A stretch of DNA of 45,289 bases from an uncultured Sutterella sp. (GTDB lineage Bacteria; Pseudomonadota; Gammaproteobacteria; Burkholderiales; Burkholderiaceae_F), in NCBI GenBank assembly GCA_900544345.1, contig UQUR01000011.1:1-45289 (forward strand), written 5' to 3'. The notes beneath the pieces were generated by a model. That model saw nothing but the letters and a program-made list of their open reading frames with translations, was not told the DNA's origin and ran no database searches. Positions 1-8,453 of this stretch are shown here, piece by piece (the first letter of the stretch is position 1; each line of letters opens with the position of its first letter). A program made the position numbers and the translations under genes.

Positions 1-11
1 ATTTACTCATT

Positions 12-764
12 TTAATTAATATAAAGTAGATTTGAGTAATTATAGCATAACTGTTCATAGCCCTTAGGCAGGTATAAGCGCAGCAGATTGGCAGCCGTTT
101 GATTAGAGGCAAGGTCCTCTAACCACTTCGTTTGAGCCGATTTAGACATGGAGCTATCCAATCTATACCACGTTAGTGTCGCATTGCTCGGAGTCGTTGT
201 ATCGCGATATTCGTTTGGGGAAAATCTGTTGAGATCAGGCTCCAGTCGATCGCTACGGGTTGTTTGGTCTGCTTTTTGCCGCAGCCAAGTAGTTAGCGCT
301 TTGGGGCCCCCGGTGTGGAAAAAGATAAAATTTGCCGCACGATTGTCGCTTTGAGATAAAGCTGCTCGACAAGCTTCTTTAAGTGAAATCTCCGTCTTAG
401 GATCAATAGAGCCTAAGACCGGCGAGTGAGCTACAGCTTTGACGGTATTAATCGGTGCTCTGACGTTTTCAAGGCCCAAGTCATAGACTCTGGCGCACTG
501 CAGTGCCTTGACTGTGCTAGTGAGCGGGAAACGTTCTCGAGAACGCCATTCTAAAAGAACCTTGCCGTTTTGGTCACGAGTCGATACGCCTAATACCACG
601 TGATATTTTTGCTCTATGGAACGGATTTTTTCCTGAGAACTTTTCGCTATCGGACTCAAAGAAGTCTTCATTGGATTTGTAGTACATCCGCTCAGACAAA
701 AAAGGGCAAGAGTTGCAGCAGTTACCACAGGAAAAATTATTTTTAAACAGAATGTCTTCGGCAT
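12..764 (-). pseudogene. Class A beta-lactamase-like lipoprotein, C-terminally truncated
   Basis: The 250-residue product has the front part of a class A serine beta-lactamase. It has a lipoprotein signal with lipobox LSGC (Cys27), the nucleophile motif STVK at 83-86 (SxxK), SDN at 139-141, and the omega-loop ExxLN at 175-179 (EPDLN). Class A enzymes then need a KTG motif after a LPxGW-like turn. Here the reading runs LPKGYEQ and then a short AT-rich tail to a stop, and no frame encodes KTG. About 45-50 residues are missing compared with a normal enzyme. The gene therefore looks broken by a deletion or rearrangement at about position 55, and hydrolytic activity is doubtful. An intact variant with a different ending is less likely. 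The upstream gap (765-897) holds no gene. Confidence 0.75.
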
Positions 765-889
765 AGTTCTAACCAGTATCCTCCTTATTCTTGTTGTCGA
801 ATTCGACCGTCATTTTTGACTCCTTTAGTTCTTAAAGGTGTCAACTTTTTTCAGGCTAAGACAATCTCAATCTGAAAATTGTGGCTGAA

Positions 890-920
890 TAAGAAAAGAG
901 CCGAAATTTCGGCTCTTAAA
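890..920 (-). terminator. Rho-independent terminator
   Basis: Hairpin GAGCCGAAATTTCGGCTC (898-915) is followed on the minus strand by a T-rich run. It lies directly after the stop codon of the membrane protein gene at 928-1734. Confidence 0.8.
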
Positions 921-927
921 AATTTAT

Positions 928-1734
928 TTAATTATTTTCTGTCACCTGAGAGGGGACCGATGATTCGGACGGTTTTTCTTCAGGCTTTCTTGTCCTAGTC
1001 CTTGCTGTGCCAGTCCGTTTAGTTTTCGCTGTCCCCGGGGTACTTTTACGAGGGGTTCTGGGCTTGCGTTTTGCGGTTGATTTGCTGGTAGGTTTGGCTG
1101 CCGATTGATCGTTTGAAGCCTTTACCGTGGTACTCACAACGGCTGCTGCAGTCACGGCGGGTTCTGAGCTCTCTTTGTTTTCTTGCGAGGAGGCTTGAAC
1201 GGGTTTCGTTTGAGGCTTTGTGGTCAAAGTAGGCGCTTTGCGGCGAGGCTTTCTTTTCGGTTGGGCCTTGGTCATTGCTGAGGCATCAGAAACTTCTTGC
1301 GTAACCGTGATGTTTTCTTTTTTGGCAGTCTTGGCACTCTGAGCGGGCTTTTCACTTTGTTTGGCTCTGGCCCGCTTAGCAGAGGCTGCTTTTTGACTTC
1401 GTGTGGCTTCGCGTCTGCGGTGCGCTTCTTTTTGAGCAGGGGTGCGGTTATCAGTTAATAAAAGCACCTGCTCTTCAACAGTTTCTGTGCTTTTAGCAAA
1501 ATAGAAAATAACGGCTGCGGCGACTGCTACGAGCAAAATCCAGACGGAGTCTGTCGGTAGGAGATAGCCCACGATGAAAAAAAGAAGCGCTCCCCACAAG
1601 GCCCACTGCCAGGGGATGCGTTTTTTGTCTCGGCGGCCTTTTTTGTCCGCGTATGCCTTCAGGCCGAAGATGTCTCCGAACATCGCAGACCACTGCGTGC
1701 CGCTCTCAGTATTTTTGTTTTGAAATTTTTTCAT
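928..1734 (-). CDS. Membrane protein with long basic Lys/Ala/Pro-rich tail
   Basis: I do not recognise this 268-residue protein. Residues 1-43 are soluble and charged. Two hydrophobic segments follow at about 44-60 and 64-80, making a helical hairpin. The remaining 180 residues are low-complexity, rich in Lys, Arg, Ala, Thr, Ser and Pro, with repeated basic patches such as KRKPRRK and KRKPRTPRK, and are probably disordered. The tail resembles histone-H1-like or nucleic-acid-binding tails, so attachment of DNA or RNA to the membrane is conceivable, but nothing proves it. The start has a good ribosome site (AAGGAA, about 7 bases upstream). It is transcribed away from the EamA gene and ends in its own terminator. 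Confidence 0.75.
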   Translation of the reverse strand: MKKFQNKNTESGTQWSAMFGDIFGLKAYADKKGRRDKKRIPWQWALWGALLFFIVGYLLPTDSVWILLVAVAAAVIFYFAKSTETVEEQVLLLTDNRTPAQKEAHRRREATRSQKAASAKRARAKQSEKPAQSAKTAKKENITVTQEVSDASAMTKAQPKRKPRRKAPTLTTKPQTKPVQASSQENKESSEPAVTAAAVVSTTVKASNDQSAAKPTSKSTAKRKPRTPRKSTPGTAKTKRTGTARTRTRKPEEKPSESSVPSQVTENN

Positions 1735-1886
1735 TATGCGTTTCCTTAATTAGGAAAAACCAACTCTTTGACTATATCACACGAGAGTTTGTATCGTTAA
1801 GAAAGTCCGAGTGTTTTGATAGGGTGCGCGTTTTCTTTGCGCTACAATTTCGCGAAATTTAATCTTTGTTTAAGAAAGACTGCCAG

Positions 1887-2786
1887 ATGCTCTCTTACGC
1901 ATTTATTGTTTTACATGTCTCGATTATCCTTGCGGGTTTTACCGGTGTTTTGGGGCGCCTTATTACATTAAATGAGGGGCTATTGGTCTGGTACCGTGTC
2001 ATGCTGGCTAGCGTCTTTTTCCTTTTGTATTTAGTCGTTAAAAACGGTCGGATCCGTCTGCCTTTTAAAGATATCCTAAGAATTGCCTGGGTGGGATTGC
2101 TTTTGTGCATCCACTGGCTTTTATTCTACGGATCTATTAAATACTCTAATGTTTCAATCGGAGTTGTCTGTTTTGCCTCAGTCGGCTTTTTTACAGCAAT
2201 CATTGATCCTTTTTGGAGTAAGCGCGCCTTTTCGATTCGTGAAGTTTCTTTCAGTCTTCTGACGATTTTCGGTATTGCGCTCATTTTCCACTTTGACACT
2301 CGCTACCAGGTGGGCATTATCTTGGGTATCTTGTCAGCGATTGCCGCAGCATTTCTTACGATTGAAAATAGGCGTGTGGGTTCAGACTATCCGCTGATGA
2401 CTTTCCTTTTTTATGAAATTGCCGCAAGTTTTGTCATCATGAGTGCGCTCCTCCCTCTTTATCTGTCGATTTTCCCGGTGGCTACGATTGTTCCTTCAAC
2501 ATCAGACTTCGTCTACCTTTTGATTCTCTCGTCATTTTGTACAGTGGGGATGTTTTCTTTACAGCTTGAAGCCCTTAAGCGCTTATCGGCTTTTACTGTC
2601 AACTTAAGCTACAACCTTGAGCCCGTTTACAGCATTATTTTGGCCATGATTATTTTTCATGAAGCTCGCGACTTGAATTTCTCGTTTTATATTGGACTCG
2701 CTTTAATTTGTGTGTCAGTGATTCTGCAAAGCTACTCGCATTGGAAGACACACAAAAAACTTCAATGCGTTCGTGCTAAGGAATAA
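1887..2786 (+). CDS. EamA/DMT-family transporter
   Basis: This is a 299-residue inner-membrane protein with about ten hydrophobic helices arranged as two EamA-like halves (drug/metabolite transporter superfamily, as in RhaT and YdcZ-type exporters). The second half carries the typical LEPVYSIILAMIIFHE stretch near residues 256-271. These proteins usually export amino acids or metabolites; the substrate cannot be read here. I place the start at the ATG at 1887 rather than the upstream in-frame TTG at 1866, because hydrophobic helix 1 begins there and the extra residues are polar. No strong ribosome site is visible. It converges with the M20 peptidase gene. Confidence 0.85.
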   Translation: MLSYAFIVLHVSIILAGFTGVLGRLITLNEGLLVWYRVMLASVFFLLYLVVKNGRIRLPFKDILRIAWVGLLLCIHWLLFYGSIKYSNVSIGVVCFASVGFFTAIIDPFWSKRAFSIREVSFSLLTIFGIALIFHFDTRYQVGIILGILSAIAAAFLTIENRRVGSDYPLMTFLFYEIAASFVIMSALLPLYLSIFPVATIVPSTSDFVYLLILSSFCTVGMFSLQLEALKRLSAFTVNLSYNLEPVYSIILAMIIFHEARDLNFSFYIGLALICVSVILQSYSHWKTHKKLQCVRAKE

Positions 2787-2815
2787 AAAAGCCTGCCGAT
2801 TATTTTTCGGCAGGC
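2787..2815 (-). terminator. Terminator between convergent genes
   Basis: A nine-pair hairpin GCCTGCCGA/TCGGCAGGC (2791-2815) has a T-run on the minus-strand side, so it mainly ends the peptidase transcript. It may also block transcription from the EamA gene. Confidence 0.8.
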
Positions 2816-2844
2816 TCACTGACTTAAAAAGTGTCAGAAGTTAA

Positions 2845-4143
2845 TTAACGGGCACGCTTTTTCAAGAAACCCTTAGTGACGCCTTCCACACCGCTCATAG
2901 CGCAGGCCATGAGGAAAGCCAATTGCGGACCCTGGTAGGCGTCCTTGTGTTCATAGACTTCTTCCAAGGTGTGCATCTTCCAGTTGCGGCCGCCTGCACC
3001 CATTGCAAGGCTCGGGATACCCAAGCTCAAAGATACGTTATGGTCACCGGAAGTAGAGGCATACATGTGAAGAGGCAGACCCAGTGCGAGAAGTCCGGCG
3101 CGAATGGCTTGGCAAACCGGGCTTTCATAGGGCTGTTGGCCGGCAGGGCGGTTGCCAATCGGCGTAATGGTTACTTTAACCTTATTTGCCTCATCGGTAA
3201 TACCCCAGTGGGCGTTTTCTTCATTTACGGCTTGTTCGAAAGCGGGCAAAATCTTGTCACGCAAAGCGAGCAGTGATGCATTTTCCGTGCTGCGCATATC
3301 GATGTCGATTGAGCAGTGAGCAGCGATGGAATTCACTGTGGTGCCACCCTTGACAACACCTACTGTGTAGGTGGTTTTGGGTTCTTTGGGCACTTCGAGA
3401 TCACAGAGCACTTTGCCTGAACGCATCATGGCGTGAATGGCAGAGGGCTGACCAAAGCCCAGGTAGCTGTGTCCGCCGGGGCCGTCAAAGCTTACACGAT
3501 AGCGCAGGCTACCCGTAGCGCCTACGATCGCATCGCTCGGATCGCACCAGTCAAGAGACATGAAAGCGTCCACATCCACATTGGGATCGCGGAAGAGGTG
3601 CTTCACACCGCGAAGGTCGCCTTCGCCTTCTTCACCGACCGTAGCCACAAAAAGGATGTCGCCTTCGGTTTGAATATTGAGTTCCTGGAACATCCGAATG
3701 ACTTGCAAAAGACCAGCCAAACCGCGAGAGTCGTCGCCGATGGAAGGGGCATAGAACATATTGCCTTCCTGACGGACCTTAAAGTTTGTGTCTTTTGCAA
3801 AGACCGTGTCCAAGTGGGCAGAAATAATGAGCTTCGTGCGGGGTTCGGGACCGACACCGGGGCGCAGGCCCAAAACATTACCCACTTCATCCATGTGAAC
3901 GTTTTGAAGACCGAGTTTGGTGAAACGTTCAATGAAATCCTGACCGCGCAATTCTTCACCGAAGGGAGAGGAGGGGATTTCGGTGATAGCAATTTGTTCT
4001 TGCAAGCATTGTTGGTCCTGGTCAACCGCTAATTGCAAAGCCTTCTTAATCAAGTCAGCAGCCATCAGCGTGTCCATGACTTCCTTGGTTTCAGGAAGAA
4101 GGGGCGGTAAGCCCGGTTCCAGATTTTTCTTTTCTGTGCTCAT
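2845..4143 (-). CDS. M20-family metallopeptidase
   Basis: This 432-residue enzyme belongs to the zinc-dependent M20 di/tripeptidase family, a cytosolic co-catalytic group. The first metal site is HLDT at 110-113. The bridging aspartate lies in GDDSRG (136-141), and the catalytic glutamate pair EE is at 171-172 in VGEEGEGD. The C-terminal part supplies TSGDHNVS and a late histidine (KMHTLEE). The middle region from about 215 to 330 is the dimerisation lid domain. The exact substrate is not readable; tripeptides or dipeptides are likely. Strong, regular codon use suggests high expression. It faces the divergent alcohol dehydrogenase gene across a 233-base gap. Confidence 0.9.
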   Translation of the reverse strand: MSTEKKNLEPGLPPLLPETKEVMDTLMAADLIKKALQLAVDQDQQCLQEQIAITEIPSSPFGEELRGQDFIERFTKLGLQNVHMDEVGNVLGLRPGVGPEPRTKLIISAHLDTVFAKDTNFKVRQEGNMFYAPSIGDDSRGLAGLLQVIRMFQELNIQTEGDILFVATVGEEGEGDLRGVKHLFRDPNVDVDAFMSLDWCDPSDAIVGATGSLRYRVSFDGPGGHSYLGFGQPSAIHAMMRSGKVLCDLEVPKEPKTTYTVGVVKGGTTVNSIAAHCSIDIDMRSTENASLLALRDKILPAFEQAVNEENAHWGITDEANKVKVTITPIGNRPAGQQPYESPVCQAIRAGLLALGLPLHMYASTSGDHNVSLSLGIPSLAMGAGGRNWKMHTLEEVYEHKDAYQGPQLAFLMACAMSGVEGVTKGFLKKRAR

Positions 4144-4306
4144 GGGTATTTCCTTTAAGCGTTAGAGTTAAATCTTATCTATTTTAACGCGTGATCTTTC
4201 TTAACACTTTTATTTTCGTCAGCACTTTTGTGTATCGGCTATCTCGTTAAGAGTTGAAGACCAGAAAAAAATTGGGCGTTAATTTTTCGAAAAAACAATA
4301 CGGCTA

Positions 4307-4335
4307 TTGCAAGAGATTCTTTAATGCAGGATAAA
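4307..4335 (+). promoter_or_regulatory. Sigma-70-like promoter of the alcohol dehydrogenase gene
   Basis: The -35 element TTGCAA (4307-4312) and the -10 element GATAAA (4330-4335) have 17 bases between them. The element ends about 40 bases before the start codon. It was found by eye and is not proven. Confidence 0.45.
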
Positions 4336-4376
4336 ATTAAAATGTAGAAGTCTTTTGCCATTAAAGAGGTCACTTC

Positions 4377-5519
4377 ATGCTCAACTTTAATTACTCTAAT
4401 CCGACAAGAATTCTTTTTGGACGAGATGAACATAAAAAATTAGGCCAAGCCCTTAAAAAAGAAAATATCGGTAAGGTTTTGATTGTATACGGTGGCGGCA
4501 GCGCGCTTAAAAACGGTACTGTTTCTGCTGTGCAGTCTTCGCTTGAAGCGGTTGGAATCGAGTACTTTACCATGGGTGGAGTACGAGCTAATCCCACGCT
4601 TGAATTTGCTTCGAAAGTCAAAAAAATTGCTCTTGACTCTGAAGTCGATGCCTTGTTGGCTATCGGTGGCGGCAGCGTGATTGATACCTGTAAAGTGGCA
4701 GCCGCTTGGGCTAAATACGAGGGTGATGCTTGGGACTTTTTTACTAAAGGTGTTGCCATTACCGAGGCGCTGCCTGTTGCCTGCGTTTTAACGATTCCTG
4801 CTGCAGGCAGCGAACAGTCAATTCGTATGGTAATCAATCACAACGGTTTAAAACTTGGGACGGCAAGCGAAAAAATCCGCCCGATGATTTCTGTAGTCAA
4901 TCCTGAGCTCTTTTTTACCTTACCACAAACTCAGATTGCCGCCGGCGTTGTGGATATGATTAGCCATATCTTCGAGCGCTACTTCACCAATACCGAGCAC
5001 GTTGACTTTGTCAGCGGTCAGGCAGAGGCAGCGATTCGTACGGCACTTGAAATGGGGCCGAAACTACTTGAAAATCCTCACGACTATGATGCCTGGTGCC
5101 AAATCGCAATGGTGGGCAGCTGGGCTCATAATGGCTACTATGGCTTGGGACAGGTTGAAGATTGGGCCTGTCACGCAATGGAGCATGAATTATCGGCCTT
5201 TGATCCGACGATTACTCATGGAGCAGGTCTTGCGGTGATTACTCCGGCCTGGCTTCGCTATGTGGCCGATGTGAATTCTTCACGCATGCTGCGTTTTGCT
5301 CAAAAGATCATGCAGGCTCAAACGGTTGAAGAGGGGATTGAAAAATTAGAAGCTTTTTATCGCACGATGAAAATGCCGGCAAAGCTCTCCTTCTTCGGTT
5401 TAACCGATGAGGCTCTTTGCAGCTGTGCAAAGAGCGCCTGTGCAAGAACTGGGACGATCGGTCAGTTTAAGAAACTCACCTCTGAAGACGTCCTTGCCAT
5501 CTATAGGAGTGTTTTTTAG
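4377..5519 (+). CDS. Iron-containing alcohol dehydrogenase (YqhD/BdhA type)
   Basis: The 380-residue product matches the group III metal-dependent alcohol dehydrogenases that reduce aldehydes with NAD(P)H. The N-terminal dinucleotide fold shows YGGGSALKNG near 38-47 and IGGGSVID near 96-103. Metal ligands are expected in the helix GVVDMISHIFERY (Asp and His) and in HELSAFDPTITHGAGLA (two His). Length is close to the 380-390 residues usual for YqhD/butanol dehydrogenases. A likely role is aldehyde detoxification or reductant disposal in anaerobic growth. The start at 4377 has AGAGG eight bases upstream. No terminator separates it from the thrS promoter other than the attenuator itself. Confidence 0.9.
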   Translation: MLNFNYSNPTRILFGRDEHKKLGQALKKENIGKVLIVYGGGSALKNGTVSAVQSSLEAVGIEYFTMGGVRANPTLEFASKVKKIALDSEVDALLAIGGGSVIDTCKVAAAWAKYEGDAWDFFTKGVAITEALPVACVLTIPAAGSEQSIRMVINHNGLKLGTASEKIRPMISVVNPELFFTLPQTQIAAGVVDMISHIFERYFTNTEHVDFVSGQAEAAIRTALEMGPKLLENPHDYDAWCQIAMVGSWAHNGYYGLGQVEDWACHAMEHELSAFDPTITHGAGLAVITPAWLRYVADVNSSRMLRFAQKIMQAQTVEEGIEKLEAFYRTMKMPAKLSFFGLTDEALCSCAKSACARTGTIGQFKKLTSEDVLAIYRSVF

Positions 5520-5541
5520 GCACAATTGCTAAGTAGCATGC

Positions 5542-5571
5542 TTTACAAAGCATAAAGCACAGGTCTAAAAT
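5542..5571 (+). promoter_or_regulatory. Candidate thrS promoter
   Basis: TTTACA (5542-5547) and TAAAAT (5566-5571) are separated by 18 bases. Transcription would begin near 5578, leaving a leader of about 190 bases before thrS that holds a leader ORF and a terminator. Confidence 0.55.
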
Positions 5572-5601
5572 AGGCGGCATCAGTTTAATAGGAACTTTCA
5601 A

Positions 5602-5646
5602 GTGTTTTTGAGTCGCAATACTCTTCGAACTACAACAACTCGTTAA
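5602..5646 (+). CDS. Threonine-rich leader peptide of thrS
   Basis: A 14-codon ORF starts with GTG at 5602 and reads M-F-L-S-R-N-T-L-R-T-T-T-T-R-stop. AGGA sits eight bases before the GTG, a good ribosome site. Five of fourteen codons are for threonine, four of them consecutive (ACT ACA ACA ACT, 5629-5640), directly before an Arg codon and TAA. It lies between the candidate promoter and a strong terminator just before thrS. This is the arrangement of classic attenuator leaders such as thrL, hisL and pheM. In this family of mechanisms, a shortage of charged tRNA-Thr would stall the ribosome on the Thr run. The ORF and the hairpins are seen directly; the regulation is inferred. Confidence 0.7.
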   Translation: MFLSRNTLRTTTTR

Positions 5647-5729
5647 CAATTTGCTAACGAGCCCGCTTGTGTTGCTTGAAAGAATTCAATATTTAAAAGT
5701 GTGGCTTACCGAAAAGCCACACTTTTTTT
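5639..5729 (+). promoter_or_regulatory. Attenuator RNA hairpins before thrS
   Basis: Hairpin 1 pairs CTCGTTA (5639-5645) with TAACGAG (5655-5661) and overlaps the last leader codons. The terminator pairs GTGTGGCTT (5699-5707) with AAGCCACAC (5714-5722) and is followed by seven T. Bases 5659-5666 (GAGCCCGC) can instead pair with 5701-5707 (GTGGCTT) with one bulged base, which would break the terminator. A ribosome stalled on the Thr codons would prevent hairpin 1 and free 5659-5666 for this antiterminator. thrS begins 36 bases after the T-run. Confidence 0.65.
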
Positions 5730-5765
5730 ATTACTCATATATACCGAAAGAAAAGGAATAGAAAA

Positions 5766-7679
5766 ATGCTATCCGTAACGCTTCCAGACGGTTCTAAGCG
5801 TGAGTTTGACTCCGCAGTCTCTGTAGCCGACGTTGCCAAGAGCATCAGCACGAGTCTTGGTAAGGCAGCTATTGCTGCTCGTGTTGACGGTAAATTGGTT
5901 GATACAACACACGTGATTGATAAGGATGTCACCCTCGCAATCATCACCGACAAGGACCCTGAAGCGCTTGAAATTGTCCGCCACTCGACGGCTCACTTAA
6001 TGGCTCAGGCTGTCAAGGAACTTTATCCTGAAGCTCAGGTGACGATTGGGCCGGCAATTGAAAACGGCTTTTACTACGACTTTTCATACAAGCGCCCCTT
6101 TACGCCCGAGGATCTGACGGCCATTGAAAAACGCATGGATGAGTTGGCCGCTAAGAATATCCCGATTGTGCGCAAAGAAATGAAGCGCGAAGATGCTATC
6201 GAGTTTTTCCTCTCTTTGGGTGAAAAGTACAAGGCAGAATTAATTGAAGCCATTCCTGAAGGTGAAGTGATTTCGCTCTACGAGCAGGGTGACTTCATCG
6301 ATTTGTGCCGTGGCCCTCACGTACCGAGCACGGGGAAACTGAAAGTTCACAAGCTCATGAAGGTGGCTGGTGCATACTGGCGCGGCGACTCCAAAAACGA
6401 AATGTTGCAGCGCATCTATGGCACGGCCTGGCTTAAAAAAGATGATTTGAAGGCCTACCTTACGATGCTTGAAGAGGCTGAAAAGCGTGACCACCGCCGC
6501 TTAGGTAAAGAGCTGGATTTATTCCACCTGCAGGAAGAAGCTCCCGGCATGATTTTCTGGCACGCTAAGGGCTGGGCTCTCTGGCAGCAGGTTGAAAAGT
6601 ACATGCGTACGATTTATCAGGATAACGGCTACGATGAAGTCAAAGCTCCTCAGGTGCTTGACCGCTCCTTGTGGGAACGCTCCGGTCACTGGGCAAAGTA
6701 CCGTGAAAATATGTTCACGACCGAGTCAGAAAATCGTTATTACGCCTTAAAGCCCATGAACTGCCCGGGTCATATCCAGATCTTTAATTCTGCTTTGCGC
6801 AGCTACCGCGATCTGCCGATGCGTTTGGGCGAATTCGGTCAATGCCACCGCAATGAACCCTCCGGTTCCTTGCACGGCTTAATGCGCGTGAGAGGCTTTA
6901 CGCAAGACGACGGTCACATTTTCTGTACGGAAGATCAGATTTTGTCCGAATGCGAAGCCTATTCCAAACTTGTGCGTGAGGTCTACCACACCTTTGGCTT
7001 TGATGAAATTGCCTATAAGGTGGCCACGCGTCCTGAAATGCGTATCGGTGAAGATGCCGCTTGGGATAAGGCAGAAGCCGCTTTGATGAAGAGCTTGGAC
7101 GATTTGGGCCTTAAGTATGAAATTTTGCCCGGTGAAGGCGCTTTCTATGGTCCGAAGATTGAGTATCACTTGAAGGACTGCTTGGGCCGCTCCTGGCAAT
7201 GCGGTACGATTCAGGTTGACTTCCAAATGCCGGGCCGCTTAGGTGCTGAATACGTTGCAGAAGATAATTCTCGCAAGGTGCCGGTGATGCTTCACCGTGC
7301 AATTATCGGTTCGCTTGAACGCTGGATCGGTATGTTGATCGAGCACTACGCCGGCGCTATGCCCGTATGGTTGGCTCCGGTTCAAGTGGCTGTGGCAAGC
7401 ATCACTGAGCATCAGATCGACTATGTCGAAGAGATTGCTGCCAAGATGAAGGCTGCGGGTCTGCGCGTTCAAAAAGATGTGCGCAACGAAAAGATCAACT
7501 ATAAGATCCGTGAGTTGAGCCTGCAAAAGCTCCCCTACATTGTTGTGGTGGGTGACAAGGAACGCGAAGCCGGCACCGTTGCTGTTCGTGCCCGCGGCGG
7601 CAAGGACCTGGGCGTAATGAAGCTCGAAGACTTCATCGCTAAGGTTGTGCAAGAGGCTGAGCAAAAAGTCAATCACTAA
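5766..7679 (+). CDS. thrS: Threonyl-tRNA synthetase
   Basis: This 637-residue class II synthetase joins threonine to tRNA-Thr in the cytosol. It has an N-terminal TGS domain (about 1-60) and an editing domain beginning near 70 with HSTAH and with a later CRGPH. The catalytic core carries MNCPGH near 335, the motif 2 segment RNEPSGSLHGLMRVRGF, and motif 3 around HRAIIGSLERW. A C-terminal anticodon-binding domain follows from about 535. Length is close to E. coli ThrS. AAGGAA lies nine bases before the ATG. It heads thrS-infC-rpmI-rplT, with a terminator after thrS and another after rplT. Its leader suggests control by threonine tRNA charging. Confidence 0.98.
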   Translation: MLSVTLPDGSKREFDSAVSVADVAKSISTSLGKAAIAARVDGKLVDTTHVIDKDVTLAIITDKDPEALEIVRHSTAHLMAQAVKELYPEAQVTIGPAIENGFYYDFSYKRPFTPEDLTAIEKRMDELAAKNIPIVRKEMKREDAIEFFLSLGEKYKAELIEAIPEGEVISLYEQGDFIDLCRGPHVPSTGKLKVHKLMKVAGAYWRGDSKNEMLQRIYGTAWLKKDDLKAYLTMLEEAEKRDHRRLGKELDLFHLQEEAPGMIFWHAKGWALWQQVEKYMRTIYQDNGYDEVKAPQVLDRSLWERSGHWAKYRENMFTTESENRYYALKPMNCPGHIQIFNSALRSYRDLPMRLGEFGQCHRNEPSGSLHGLMRVRGFTQDDGHIFCTEDQILSECEAYSKLVREVYHTFGFDEIAYKVATRPEMRIGEDAAWDKAEAALMKSLDDLGLKYEILPGEGAFYGPKIEYHLKDCLGRSWQCGTIQVDFQMPGRLGAEYVAEDNSRKVPVMLHRAIIGSLERWIGMLIEHYAGAMPVWLAPVQVAVASITEHQIDYVEEIAAKMKAAGLRVQKDVRNEKINYKIRELSLQKLPYIVVVGDKEREAGTVAVRARGGKDLGVMKLEDFIAKVVQEAEQKVNH

Positions 7680-7700
7680 GCTTTAGTGTTATGTGTTAAA

Positions 7701-7743
7701 AAGCCTGCTTCTTAAGATGTTTGTCTTAGAAGCGGGCTTTTTT
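7701..7743 (+). terminator. Terminator after thrS
   Basis: An imperfect hairpin pairs AAGCCTGCTTCTTAAGA with TCTTAGAAGCGGGCTT and is followed by a T-run. It separates thrS from infC, so infC probably has its own promoter in 7744-7870, where AT-rich sequence precedes the start. Confidence 0.85.
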
Positions 7744-7886
7744 GTAAAAAAGTCTTTTTGACTAGACAATTAAGTGTTGTTTTTTGTATTTGAAATTCAC
7801 AAAATTGCACTAAAAAGTGTTAAAGTGAGCGCTTCGCGCCGTGCGGCGTGAAATGCTACAGAGTTTGAGTTTTTAGGAGAACGATC

Positions 7887-8408
7887 ATCGCTCAAGAACG
7901 TACGCACCGAATCAATCGTGAGATTCGTGTGCCTGAAATTCGTCTGACGGGTGTCGATGGCACCCAAATCGGTATTGTGCGCACCTCCGAAGCTTTGGCC
8001 ATGGCCGAAGAAGCGGGTGTGGATTTAGTGGAAGTGGCAGCTAAGGCCAATCCTCCTGTTTGCCGTTTGATGGACTACGGTAAGTTCCGCTATCAAGAAC
8101 AAAAACGTCAACAGGAAATGAAGTCCAAGCAAAAGGTCATTCAGGTAAAGGAAGTAAAGTTCCGCCCTGCCACTGACGAAAATGATTATCAAACGAAGCT
8201 TCGCGCCCTGATCCGCTTTTTGGGCGACGGCAACAAAGCCAAAGTGACGCTTCGTTACCGCGGCCGCGAAATGGCCCATCAGGATTTAGGCCAGGATGTG
8301 CTCACGCGTATCCGCGAAGATCTGGCTGAAATTGCTCAAGTTGAGCAGTTCCCGAAGTTGGAAGGTCGCCAGATGATCATGGTACTTGCGCCTAAGCGTA
8401 AAAAGTAA
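7887..8408 (+). CDS. infC: Translation initiation factor IF-3, AUC start
   Basis: IF-3 binds the 30S subunit, keeps subunits apart and checks the start codon. The conserved N-terminal stretch RINREIRVPEIRL is encoded upstream of the first ATG/GTG/TTG-type codon (GTG at 7929), so translation must begin earlier. An in-frame stop lies at 7866 and no standard start exists between 7869 and 7928. AGGAGA (7875-7880) stands six bases before ATC at 7887, which I take as the start, giving 173 residues. A rare start codon is the known basis of IF-3 autoregulation in E. coli, which uses AUU. The N-domain (about 15-85) and C-domain (about 90-173) are both complete. Confidence 0.93.
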   Translation: MAQERTHRINREIRVPEIRLTGVDGTQIGIVRTSEALAMAEEAGVDLVEVAAKANPPVCRLMDYGKFRYQEQKRQQEMKSKQKVIQVKEVKFRPATDENDYQTKLRALIRFLGDGNKAKVTLRYRGREMAHQDLGQDVLTRIREDLAEIAQVEQFPKLEGRQMIMVLAPKRKK

Positions 8409-8453
8409 TATCATTCGCGTTTTTGAAGTCGAGCCATTCTTTTTTGTTGAATT

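Noticed and set aside
3433..4032. 199-codon ORF antisense to the M20 peptidase (similar shadows lie opposite gltX, pepT and dcuC)
   Set aside because: Long antisense frames are expected opposite genes with strong codon bias; there is no start signal or family motif.
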